Of a DNA stretch of 64,000 bases, positions 33,501-40,986 are shown one piece after another. Both the position numbers and the translations under genes were made by a program. A model generated the notes under the pieces. The model had not been told where the DNA came from, ran no database searches, and saw only the letters and a program-made list of their open reading frames with translations. Position 1 is the first letter of the stretch; each line of letters begins with the position of its first letter. Source of the DNA: Isochrysis galbana (lineage: Eukaryota > Haptophyta > Isochrysidales > Isochrysidaceae). Location of the stretch: positions 5,897,087 to 5,961,086 of the forward strand of contig CM030934.1 in NCBI GenBank assembly GCA_018136815.1. Reading direction: 5' to 3'.

Positions 33501-35360
33501 TGGACGCCCAAAAGCGCGTCGCGGAACTGGAGAAGGTGGCAGTGCCTGACAACATTGCCTTTGCCGTGGAGGCGGAGTTTGCTCAGCGCGCAGACGGGCA
33601 CGCAGAGAAGGGTGATCCGCTCGAAGTGTTGCAGCTCTGCACCCAAATCGTCGACGAGTACGTCTTCCAGACGAAGTCCGTCCTAGTTGATGAAGCGGCG
33701 GGAAGCGGTGCGTTGGCGAGGAGCGCGCACGGCTCCAAGCCTTCCACCGAAGTCGACATCGACTTCAACACGCATCGCATGGATCTGGAATTCCAAACTG
33801 ACCATGGGTTCGCGACGCTTGAAGAGAACGAGGACGACACTGTTGAACGTATCAACTTCCGCCGCAATGATCACGACGCCATGATGAATAGCAGCTTAAA
33901 GCCAGACGCCGTGAAGAAGGCCACTGAGGCTGACAAAATGCGTTCCACTACGGTGTACCAGAATGCCCGTGCAGCGCCCGTGCTCAGGCCGCCTGCACCG
34001 CCGGTGCTCATGTCTGACGAGGCAAAGGCGCAGGTGAAGGCGGCAGTCGCCCGCATGGAGAAGGAGAGGGCGGCGATCGAGACTGGCAGCAGCACGCCGC
34101 ACGACGACGCAGAAGTTTCAGGGCTTGCTAATGCCACGGCGCAGGCGTCGCCAAAGTCCAAATTGATCCCTGCCGCATTGCTGACATCTGGGCTCGTTGT
34201 GATCGTCGTTGCGGGTGTCTTGGCGGGTGTCCTTGGCAGTGGATCCGCTGCACCCTCGGTCGGTGTTGGCATCGGGGTGTCTATCGGTGTGGCCGGTGTA
34301 ATCGCCGTCGGATTGATCGCCTACCGCATCCGGCGCCATTATCGCAACCAGAAGCTGAAGATGCTCTCACAGTACCTACGTCGAACCAGCCGCGCGAGTA
34401 TTGACGCCAACCGCTCCCCGGTCCTAGGAACCCTTGCTTCTTCAATCTTGCATTCGGCTCGGAGGTCAGCTCCTATTCCGGACACTGTTGAGAGTCCCAC
34501 TCAAAGTCCGGTCCAGCCATCGGGTCGGAGGTCGGCTCCAATTCTGGACACTGTTGAGAGTGTCACTCAAAGCCCGGTCCAGTCATACGGCTCGGCTTGT
34601 GATAGCGTCCATCGAAGCAGTTCATCCGAGCAAAACAGTAATAGGAGTGAACCCGCACAATTGGATGATGACGAACGGCTCCAAGCCCGTGTGGATCGCG
34701 TCACACTGTCCAACCATGGGGCTTCCCAGTCGAGACCGATGCCTCACCGACTTCCACCGCTAACACAGAGCCCGTCCACGTTAATAATGCCCTCGACCAG
34801 CCCGTCGAAGCTCGACAAGACGACGCTATCAGGCAACCTTGCTGCCCGGTTGTCGGCGGCGAAGCATAAAGTCGGGGATTCGCCTGCCGTGATACAGCAT
34901 AGGCCACCCCCTCCGACCCCGCCGCCCGCCACTTCATCGGGCTCCAATTCTCCTTCTATGCCGCACCGTGTGGCCCCCATAAACTCGGCCCCCGGGACGT
35001 CAAATTTTAGCGTCAAACATCGCCCCGCCCCCGTGGCCCCTATTGCACGAGCCACTCCATTCGCGTCCGGCTCGCAAAAACTGCTGCCGGTAGGCAAGTT
35101 GCCACCTTTGGAGCACCGGCCTACGCGGGCCCCTCCTAGATTGAGCGAGACGCGCATGCCGAGCGCGGAGGACCTCGTCGTACTTCCCATAACCTCGAGC
35201 GAACAGTGAATAGCAAGCCAAGGGCGCCGCCTAAATAGACGGGCTGCTCGGGGGCTCACCTCCGCCCGTCCATCCAACCTTCTCGACTCTTTTGATTCCA
35301 TGGGTCTGGCTTGTTAGTGAGTGATTCTATGGGTCTGGCTTTTTACTAAGTAATAACAGA
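27520..35360 (+). repeat. segmental duplication, copy A
   Basis: About 7.8 kb covering upstream DNA, the whole VWA gene and its 3' flank, repeated directly at about 40360-48445. Shared non-coding parts include GGGAAGGTGTTGCCGCGCGG upstream and AATAGACGGGCTGCTCG downstream. Copy A lacks about 130 bp of leader present in copy B (around 40620-40750) and has a G run (27810-27826) where copy B has (AG)n. Confidence 0.95.
27902..35209 (+). CDS. giant VWA/polyproline multi-pass membrane protein, copy A
   Basis: One 2,435-codon exon from ATG 27902. Order of parts: signal peptide MAPLSLLLLASLLSAALA; Cys-rich module CANDC...DGICDDGGLGS...GTDCADCG (about 21-59); VWA domain with MIDAS DESGS at 88-92 and a MTDG segment; second Cys-rich module SDGYCDDGGAGS; a proline-rich region of about 590 residues (332-922) with SPPPP repeats; two Ig-like blocks sharing LNFSEPVIG and LTFSEPVLG (about 1000-1230); about seven hydrophobic helices (1264-1500); a helical region with two related modules (ALSDKLALDI...HSVDAYLDAKKRVEELE; ALSDKLAFDL...RSVDAYLDAQKRVAELE); one or two further TM segments (about 2088-2142); and a Ser/Pro tail with a repeated RRSAPIxDTVES. 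This suggests a surface adhesin or mechanosensor anchored in cell-wall or scale material (inference). No catalytic motif seen. Confidence 0.9.
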   Translation: MAPLSLLLLASLLSAALADLCANDCPTRPSWASDGICDDGGLGSEYSGCPIGTDCADCGVRRAPPPPPPSPPRMPACNAVLDLVLVLDESGSMGSSVADMKDFARKLVFAFNLGESLTKLSIITFAGAASLRLGLSTSQTRAFEVIDTYSPTGGTNIAAAITLARDTLNTMGRQADGVAGVVFLMTDGVTSWSYGTDKNAIAAASTLKMAGYTLFAVGIGAASEQTLDAMASSPASQYAFLGTSVSDVTAAFSDLCTTIASPHIPPSPPPPRSPPFSPIFSPQAPPPPANPTRVCDESCQFSSDGYCDDGGAGSQYAACILYGSDCVDCGVRVLYPSPPPPVSPPRPPPSPPPPSTPPPPSPPPPSIPPSPPPSPPPPSPSSPPSPSPPPPTSPPPPSSPPPLPPPSLPPPSPPPPAPPPPSPPPSTPPPSPPPPPPPSLPPPSEPPPSLPPSTPPPTPPPPSTPPPSPPPPSMPPPSPPPPSPPPPLPPPPPSPPPPSPPPSPPPPTPPPSPPPPSFPPAVPLESPKAPPPPPSSPPPLPPPPSAPPPPPPSPPPPSSPPPPPPSPPPPLPPPPFIPPPSPPPPSPPPAPPPPSPPPPSPPPPSTPPPSPPPPNTPPPSPPPPSPPPSQPPPSPPPPSPPPPSSPAPSPPPPFQPPPTPPPPVDPPSVPSPSPPPSAPSSPNPPPPTSPPPPKPPSAPPPPTPPPSSPPTVPSPSPPPPFPPHLPPFTPPPGRPPMPPAPPPGPSSPPFLPLPPRQPPSPPPSRPPHRPPSPTPSSPSPALPPPKPPPSPPPPQPPLPPSPPPPPFPPLPPMPPGPPPSPPPSPPSPSPSPTPPPSPPPVPPQPPSVPEVAHGLLKLIPPRAPPSLPSSPPATPGGNLSPPPSPPIPPPSPPSHPPPPADPPAPPRPPSPPSVPPPPAQPPLPYYLVSEIPSVIDAIPYMMPSDGLNDVLAGVSECTSREECRLQFLGDALGSGSLSLGDLNDVTEALGEPATVEFSVDSNCTTTSALILNFSEPVIGVDGLPFSVADLSVAIDGADAADAVVSPLAAPGAYALDFGQVFAGNEEITVQIPANQLVGARYGVVPAHSGTLRLSDCVAPVMDAVVAGSDAMPLESAPTGADGYTVPANTIVLTFSEPVLGATADGVVGADFLVEVSDPSVNTTFTVVSSETIALAYGGKVRRLQSSLATSRVALGLNFNGSEPVGGELVRITPLTVRDEAGNRIFPASYAVLGSLSSTAPETPSASAGITTSAGNIGNIFQCTTLEAGLLIIVSFMFAHAMLYGAGVLLPYVARAEHVAKYGRVPSKQRFAPRWGPAIWAVALILCVALVPLVALGHVAAMSYTAAFFPLWLVLLAIAIKEVRKTRKEQISVRAKPQAALPAILPLLHLAFGIMVCLIVDYPHNFSNAGVRIAAMIVFALGIVVVSVRLVLHHQPDSASHTKKLDHFYRRALARHAVGLFLLITVVTITAIRLDWTESCQDSWAWVLLPLLCSLGLLLLQQLLRRLLPRCFTASSAQAPTPQVALHQELPAELAPKSGDAQLMLQKVMDRALAEGRSLTEVADEMLNQSQVLALEMPSAIMTAIGKEFQERNGRRPVDEAEALAFLKDVVQQAQQARVEQQELLRITVPEDVVDKAHVVLMESGVSLTAEETNDVMALRALSDKLALDIAGFDGDDFESRLAADKEAAREALELKHSVDAYLDAKKRVEELEVAATLPEGVASAIEAAFGDPETVDCEEVFRNAADVPAVVVTAAEIEFEKAQGRDPADAAEAISFIKSVVHDVQQARVEQRKIEVPEVPNEILEKAHEVLIERAGDMSVHGTDDADALKALSDKLAFDLTKFETRVADSEAAQESFVLKRSVDAYLDAQKRVAELEKVAVPDNIAFAVEAEFAQRADGHAEKGDPLEVLQLCTQIVDEYVFQTKSVLVDEAAGSGALARSAHGSKPSTEVDIDFNTHRMDLEFQTDHGFATLEENEDDTVERINFRRNDHDAMMNSSLKPDAVKKATEADKMRSTTVYQNARAAPVLRPPAPPVLMSDEAKAQVKAAVARMEKERAAIETGSSTPHDDAEVSGLANATAQASPKSKLIPAALLTSGLVVIVVAGVLAGVLGSGSAAPSVGVGIGVSIGVAGVIAVGLIAYRIRRHYRNQKLKMLSQYLRRTSRASIDANRSPVLGTLASSILHSARRSAPIPDTVESPTQSPVQPSGRRSAPILDTVESVTQSPVQSYGSACDSVHRSSSSEQNSNRSEPAQLDDDERLQARVDRVTLSNHGASQSRPMPHRLPPLTQSPSTLIMPSTSPSKLDKTTLSGNLAARLSAAKHKVGDSPAVIQHRPPPPTPPPATSSGSNSPSMPHRVAPINSAPGTSNFSVKHRPAPVAPIARATPFASGSQKLLPVGKLPPLEHRPTRAPPRLSETRMPSAEDLVVLPITSSEQ

Positions 35361-35550
35361 ATGACGTCGCACCCGGATCCGGATGTAGATAGATGTAATG
35401 AGGGATGGATCCCAAAGTAGAGTTCCTTACTATTCGCTTATCGCCATGGCGTCCCAGTCTCGACTCCCATCTCCCATCGATCGATCAAACCGTAGATAGA
35501 CTATTCATACTTCCCAACTCCCCCTCGCCACACTCCACACTCCAAAGAAT
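35361..35550. other. spacer, no gene recognised
   Basis: Unique-looking DNA between the duplication and the inverted SINE-like copy. It ends in CCACACTCCAAAGAAT, the likely target duplication. Confidence 0.4.
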
Positions 35551-36311
35551 AAATTTCTTAATAGTCTCACCGCACACGCGGCCGTGCATCCTCTACTTTC
35601 TACTCACGTAGGAAACTTTCTACACCCCCACTCCCCCGGCCCTTTCCCCCCCGCCATCAGGCGACTCCCCCCGTGCACTACTAGGGGGATAGGGGAAAAG
35701 GGCTTAGATATGGTCGGTGGCCCGCGCCCCCCCCCGGTGATCCGTTCCCCCCTTCTTCCTCCTATGCCTACCGGGCTGGCGGCGGCCTCGGTCCCGACTT
35801 ATCCTGTAAACAGGTGCGGGACTTACCTATTTTCCGGTGAGCGGAGCTCTCGCTCCGCCCACCCCCTTCTCCGCGCTCTCTCTCCCCTCTCCTGCAGGCA
35901 CGCGCGATGGCGCGCCTGCGACAGGCCTGCAGCTGCCCCTGGCGACCCCTGGAGGCCCCTGGCCTGAGGCCAGCTCAGGGGGCACGAGGAGGCTGGGGCT
36001 GGGCCCTGGCCTCCCCTGCCTCTCCCTCGCTGGCGCTCTTGTGCCTCAGGGGTCCCCAATCTGCACCTGTCTGCCTGTCGAACAGGGGGGGAGGGGGGTT
36101 GGAGCGATGGGCTGGCCACGACAGGCCAGGACGCGCGAGGCAGGCAAGCTTGCCAGTGGAAGAGTGGGTCAGCAGGGCAGTCTGCTCCTGGCAAGCCATC
36201 AGGCATGCCAGGAGCATGGGTGTTTCCTCCCCCATGGCAGGGGAGGAGTGGAGAGAGGGGGGGGCTCGTGCCCCCCCATGGGCGAGGCGAACTAAGTATA
36301 AACTTAGTTGG
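35551..36311 (-). mobile_element. SINE-like element, inverted copy
   Basis: Reverse complement of the element at 25803-26572 over nearly its full length, from CTTAATAGTCTCACCGCAC at 35557 to AACTAAGTATAAACTTAGTT at 36290-36309. Flanks CCACACTCCAAAGAA (35535-35549) and CCACACTCCAGAGAA (36312-36326) form a target duplication with one mismatch. Together with the 25.8-kb copy it brackets VWA gene copy A as an inverted pair. Confidence 0.8.
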
Positions 36312-36489
36312 CCACACTCCAGAGAAATACTGTATATCTAGCATGGACATTTATACTTTCGACAGCAAACGCAAGTCATAAGAAGAATGTTAGCAAGATA
36401 CACCACTCTTGCGAAAGCGAAAGCGGCGCTCTTTGGCAACTCCGCAGACGCATCCAGAAGGGCCCATGCCGACATAGGCCGACGGATAG

Positions 36490-37130
36490 ACGTCAACGAC
36501 TTCCGCCCTCTTTTCGATGTAATGGACAACGATACACTTGCACCGAGCCGTTACACTCAAAACGATAGCATTGAGACTGGGAATTGATCACATAATTGCA
36601 CATGGAAGGGGAGACCATCTGAGCGACCAGGGATAGCGCCTTGGCAAACGGGGGGGCGAGCCACCCAAACAACCCGGTGGCGGAAGCGATCGGCCTCGCC
36701 GAAAGGCTCGCCTGAGGTCGAGGCACACCCTTGATGTTGTACGTCGCGATGCGAATGGGTCCTTCACCTGGATATCCAAGGGTGGAGTCGAATCTAAGCC
36801 TCGGGCGCATGGGCATCTTTCTTGCGGTGGTGAGTTTGGCAGCCGCATTCGCAATCGCGTTCGCGTACTCCGGGTGAAGGAAAAGGCATGCCGGGCCGTT
36901 CAAACAGACGCCCGGGATCTTCTTGTGCGGGTGGAGGTGTGGAGGTGGCAACGAATCGTGCACTTGTTGTCGATCCACGCGCCTGGCACGTCGTGCGAGA
37001 GGTTGCACCGCACCCCGCGATTGTTCCTGAGGCAAAGCCCTTGAGTGAAGCGCGCACATTGCTTGGGGGGGCCTTTACCAAGGGCATCGTGTGCCGTTTT
37101 CGGGCGAGGGAGTGAAGCGATATTCAAAGA
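36490..37130 (-). pseudogene. retroelement fragment with CCCH-type zinc-finger-like motifs
   Basis: In shifting minus-strand frames: QCARFTQGLC, then GVRCNLSHDVPGA; in the next frame CLNGPACLFLHPEYANAIAN and YPGEGPIRIATYNIKGVPRP. The Cys/His spacing resembles CCCH fingers of gag-like or LINE ORF1 proteins. Related DNA (RPQASLSARPIA region, 36680-36730) recurs at 39640-39690. Frameshifts show decay. Family assignment is tentative. Confidence 0.45.
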
Positions 37131-37610
37131 GTTTGAGGTTCCAACGCATCAAGCGGGAAGCTGGACCTCCTTGCACCGTGTCGCGCATGGTATGGAGCCA
37201 TCGCAACGCTTGGTGGTCGATAACGAGCCGAAAGTGACGGCCCCACAAGTAGGGGCGCCAATTGCGAATACTCTCGAGCGCCGCCAGAAGCTCCACCTCG
37301 GTGGTGGTCCAATGGCGTTCGGCTGACGTTAGCCGCCGTCCGTAATAGGCCACCACGTGCTCGTGGCCGTGGTCGTCGGTCTGCGAGAGTATACCCCCGA
37401 TCCCCAGGGTGCTCGCCGCGTCAGTCTTCACGATGAATTCCTTGTCGGCCCGCGGTGCGGCGAGTACTGGAGCAGAGGTGATGAGCTCGATGAGGCGGGC
37501 GATGGCCGCCTGGCACTCAGGCGACTGCGACTGCTGGGCGACATCAACTCCGGTGCGAGTGAGGTCGGTGAGGGGAGCCGCAATATGCGCGAAGCGTGTT
37601 GAGTATCAAC
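37075..37610 (-). pseudogene. Ty3/Gypsy-type RNase H (pol) fragment
   Basis: One minus-strand frame runs from FAHIAAPLTDLTRTG through PVLAAPRADKEFIVKTDAAS to GILSQTDD, HVVAYYGRRLTSAERHWTTT, EVELLAALESIRNWRPYLWG and FRLVIDHQALRWL. This is the RT connection plus RNase H (RT_RNaseH) region of LTR retrotransposons, with the first catalytic Asp (KTDAAS) and Glu (TEVELLA) positions present. It stops at 37075 and is joined to unrelated zinc-finger-like sequence, so it is a truncated chimera. No reverse transcriptase palm motifs are in the window beside it. Confidence 0.85.
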
Positions 37611-37805
37611 AGGTGGGGGCGACCAGCGATGAGTCGGACGACGGAAACGAAAACACGGAGAGCGAACGGAAGAGCGGCGCCAATCAAGGAAAGGCTATCG
37701 AGCGAAGAAGAGTTCAGTTCGAGCGTAGGCGATCTTACGATGAACGGTAGCGACGAGGAATGAGACGGGGAACGACACGACGGAAAGCGGTGCGATGAAT
37801 CGAAG

Positions 37806-38950
37806 TTAGGCTGGAAGAGGATATGCCTCAACAGCCTCTTCCATGCAGATTTCAGTGAGAGCGGGCTCATGCCCGCTCTCCACAGCATCGGAGGGCGATG
37901 GGGGTGGTGATGGAGGCGCGGCGCCGGCCTCGAATGGGTGAAAGACGGCGGTAGCCGCGAGCTCGGCCTCTGAGGAGGCGCGGTCTTCGGGAGTGGTGGT
38001 GAGCAGAGCGGGCAGGAGGCCCGCTTCTGCAGGAGGAGGGGCCTTGGGCCCCTTGGGCGGGCCCGGCGCGGGACGCGTCGACTTGGATTCTTCACCTGAC
38101 GGATCCGAGGTTACCACTGCCTCAGACGGGAACGGAGGGAACGGAAGGGAAGCGGCGAGAGGCGCGGCGGAAGTTGGGCAGTGGCCAATGACGGGCTGGA
38201 CCACCTCCTCAGCAGAGAAAGGCGGGAGGACGGGCTTACGGGCTTGGGCGAGGGCGAGCGCGACGACGGAGCGGACATGGCTGGGCGGATCGGGTTGGAT
38301 AGGCTGAGGCTTGGGGATTGGTGAGGGTTGGTATTGAGGTAGTGTTGAGAACGAGGGACGAGAACGGGAACGAGAACGAGGACGAGAGCGACGGACGAAG
38401 AACGACAGACGACGGTCGGCTAGGGGCCGATGGACCGACAAGATGACACTACACTCACGTCAACACCCTCCACACTAACGTATCCCTATCACGGAACGCA
38501 CAGGAACCCGCTGGCAGACCGAACAAGGAAGAGAATGCCGACAAGAGAGCGACGGGGCGACGGACGATCCGACGGGGCGACAGTTACGCACAGGAATAAG
38601 GAGGGAATCTTTCGAAAACCCTTAAGTGATTTGATGAAGACCGAAGTAAAATAGCGCCACGATATAATCCAACGGCCAACACCTGAGGGGGAATCAGGGT
38701 CACACATGGGGGCGGTTCCTTGCACCGGCGATACCTGATCGCGCGACTTAGCCTAAAACGCGAGGAACACAAGGAGGTAAGCCAGGTGAGGGGCAAGCAG
38801 GCGGCAAGGGAGGCGACAAAGGAGGCGAGGGCAACAAGGGCGAATGGACGAATGTAGGACCCTGCGACGGTAACTCGTGGCTAGCCTGCAAGGGGGGAAC
38901 ATAGAAACGCAAACAACTTCTAAAACAAAAAGGTCGATCGCGGATGCGAC
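37806..38950 (-). mobile_element. retroelement 5' region with gag-like ORF start, copy 2
   Basis: Nearly identical to 55347-56192 over about 850 bp (38098-38947). The ATG at 38278 opens MSAPSSRSPSPKP, but an 8-bp duplication ACGGGCTT (38231-38246) shifts the frame. The remaining frame (PVLPPFSAEEVVQPVIG) continues into a Pro/Ser/Ala-rich stretch ending at 37806. The outer part (38440-38950) is the shared non-coding leader, perhaps an LTR plus leader. The RNase H fragment lies just downstream on the same strand. Confidence 0.6.
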
Positions 38951-39325
38951 ACGGACGCGGTCGCTTCGCCAGCGACAGCTCCATGGGTACTGGGGCACTG
39001 GGGGGGCTCCCGCGGCGGGGGGCCCGAAGGAGAGGTGGGGAGCGGCGGCGCGCTCCATGGCGACCAACTATAAAGTTAGTTCACCACAGCAGCAAGAAAC
39101 CGGCCACCCGGAGGCACAGGAGGAAGGCGAGAACAGACCACTGAGGGCCGATGCACCCCGCCCGACCCAACCCCCCCCACGACCCGGGCCCCTAAGTAGA
39201 GCACAAGGGGAGTTGCCGCAAGGCGGGAAGTGAGAGGAGAGGAAGGGATCTGGGCGTGGCTACAATAGACAACCCCGTAACCCCGTAGCCGCGCGCGTGG
39301 CGAGAATATTAAAAGGTTTTTTTTG
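38951..39325. mobile_element. short interspersed element(s) with A/T-tailed 3' end, copy B1
   Basis: 39108-39325 (GGCACAGGAGGAAGGCGAGA to GCCGCGCGCGTGGCGAGAA, then TATTAAAAGG and a T run) recurs at 39795-40015. 38985-39078 is the reverse complement of 24667-24760, with palindrome CAACTATAAAGTTAGTT. No coding capacity. Confidence 0.65.
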
Positions 39326-39794
39326 ATAGCTTAAAAACCCTCTATATAATAGCTTGGAGATACATAATAAAAGACTTCTACACAATAGAATTTGAATCAC
39401 ACAGATACCACTATATAATACCGGTTGTAGAATCCAAGCTAATAAGGTTCACTACCTTAGTGAGGGGCCTTACCCCACCGGATAGCCACTATCCAACGCG
39501 CACGCGGACGGTGGCCCAGAGTAGGTAACCTAAGTTCAAAAGGCCGCTACAGCTCAGCGCTCCCATCTTTAAAGAAGATGAAGATGACAAAGGCAAACTG
39601 ATAATGATAATGAACGACATCCTCGGCACATCGTGGCAAAAGCAAAAGCTATAGGCCTAGCCGAAAAACTTGCCTAAGGTCGAGGCACAGACCCCCCTTT
39701 CAAAACACCCGGGACAAGGCAAAGACAATACAAGCGAAAGATGACACGTCAACAAACAACAAATGAAACCCTCACGTCAAAACGTAAAGAAACG
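39326..39794. repeat. retroelement debris
   Basis: 39640-39690 matches 36680-36730 (GGCCTAGCCGAAAAACTTGC versus GGCCTCGCCGAAAGGCTCGC, then GAGGTCGAGGCACA in both). The rest is A-rich DNA with no gene. Confidence 0.5.
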
Positions 39795-40015
39795 GGCCAC
39801 CTAGAGGCACAGGAGGAAGGAGGAAGGCGGGAACAGACCACTAGGGGCCGGTGCACCCCCGCCCGACCCGACGCCCCCCACAACCTGGGCCCCTAAGTAG
39901 AGCACGAGGGGAGAAGCCGCAAGGCGGGAAGTGAGGGAAGGAGGGAAGCGGGCGTGGCTTCGATAGTCAGCTTCACAGCCGCGTGCGTGGTGAGACTATT
40001 AAAAGGTTTTTTTTC
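39795..40015 (+). mobile_element. short interspersed element, copy B2
   Basis: Second copy of the 39108-39325 sequence, ending GCCGCGTGCGTGGTGAGAC, then TATTAAAAGG and eight T. Confidence 0.7.
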
Positions 40016-40873
40016 TTTCATTGCGGAAAGCGTCGCTTATATCGTTGAACATGTCTTCCTCTCTTCTCTCACCTCAAAAAACGAAACTTCGAAGCATCCA
40101 TTTGCATGCTGCGCTCCCGGCAGTAAAGAGTTAACTAAGGCCCTCGTTTGCCCGGTACCGATGGTGCCCGCCCCCCCCCCCCCCCCCTTAAGATTAGCGA
40201 GTAGGAGCTATTCCTATTCCCCAGACCCGAAGGACAAGACCGTACCCGTAACGACTTAGCAACAACAGCGTGCGGCGACGGCGGCGACGAGACCACGATT
40301 GATCCATAAATATGCAGAGGCCGAATCTAACCGGCGGGGACGGTTTTCACAGCGCTCCGGACGTTACTCGCAACTGCTTCCCCCCGCGCGCGACGTCTCC
40401 CGCGGCCCGAATGGCGAGCACTGCGGCGAGAGAGACTCGTGCGGCGGGGCAGAGGGGCTGCGCGGGAAGGTGTTGCCGCGCGGGGGGGACTCGCGGATAC
40501 TGAAGAAAGCACCACGAGGCAATGGAAAGCGCGTGGGGAGAGGCCGAAGGAGGCGAGGGAAGGCGGACCACGCTTACCCCACTCATAATCAATCAATCAC
40601 GGTGCTGGACATTATCTATCTGGAAGCCCCAAGCGTCGAGGAGAGAGAGGTGCACGTACGCTTACTTTACATAGACCACAGGCACAGGGAAAGAAGAAGC
40701 AAGCATTTGGGCGTAGAGACAAAGAAGCCGGGAGGGTGGAGGGGAAGAGAGTTCGTAGAGAAGAAGAGACAAAGTTGAGTAGAGAGAGGAAAAGCGGAGA
40801 GAGAGGAGAGAGAGATAGGAGACCTGTCTTGCGCGCCTCTCTGATATCGTAGCCAGAGAGAGGGAGGGGGGGG

Positions 40874-40878
<5 letters not shown>

Positions 40879-40926
<48 letters not shown>
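40879..40926 (+). repeat. (AG)n in the leader of VWA copy B
   Basis: About 24 AG units 60 bp before the start codon of copy B, preceded by a run of about 10 G. Copy A has only a G run here. Confidence 0.95.
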
Positions 40927-40929
<3 letters not shown>

Positions 40930-40986
40930 GAGAAAGTCGAGAGGTAGGCCAGGAAGAAGGGAACCCCCTGCACGCACTCGCAGAGG

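Noticed and set aside
36387-36587. 66-codon ORF starting MLARYTTLAKAKAALFG
   Set aside because: Short, no motif, next to retroelement debris and antisense to another frame.
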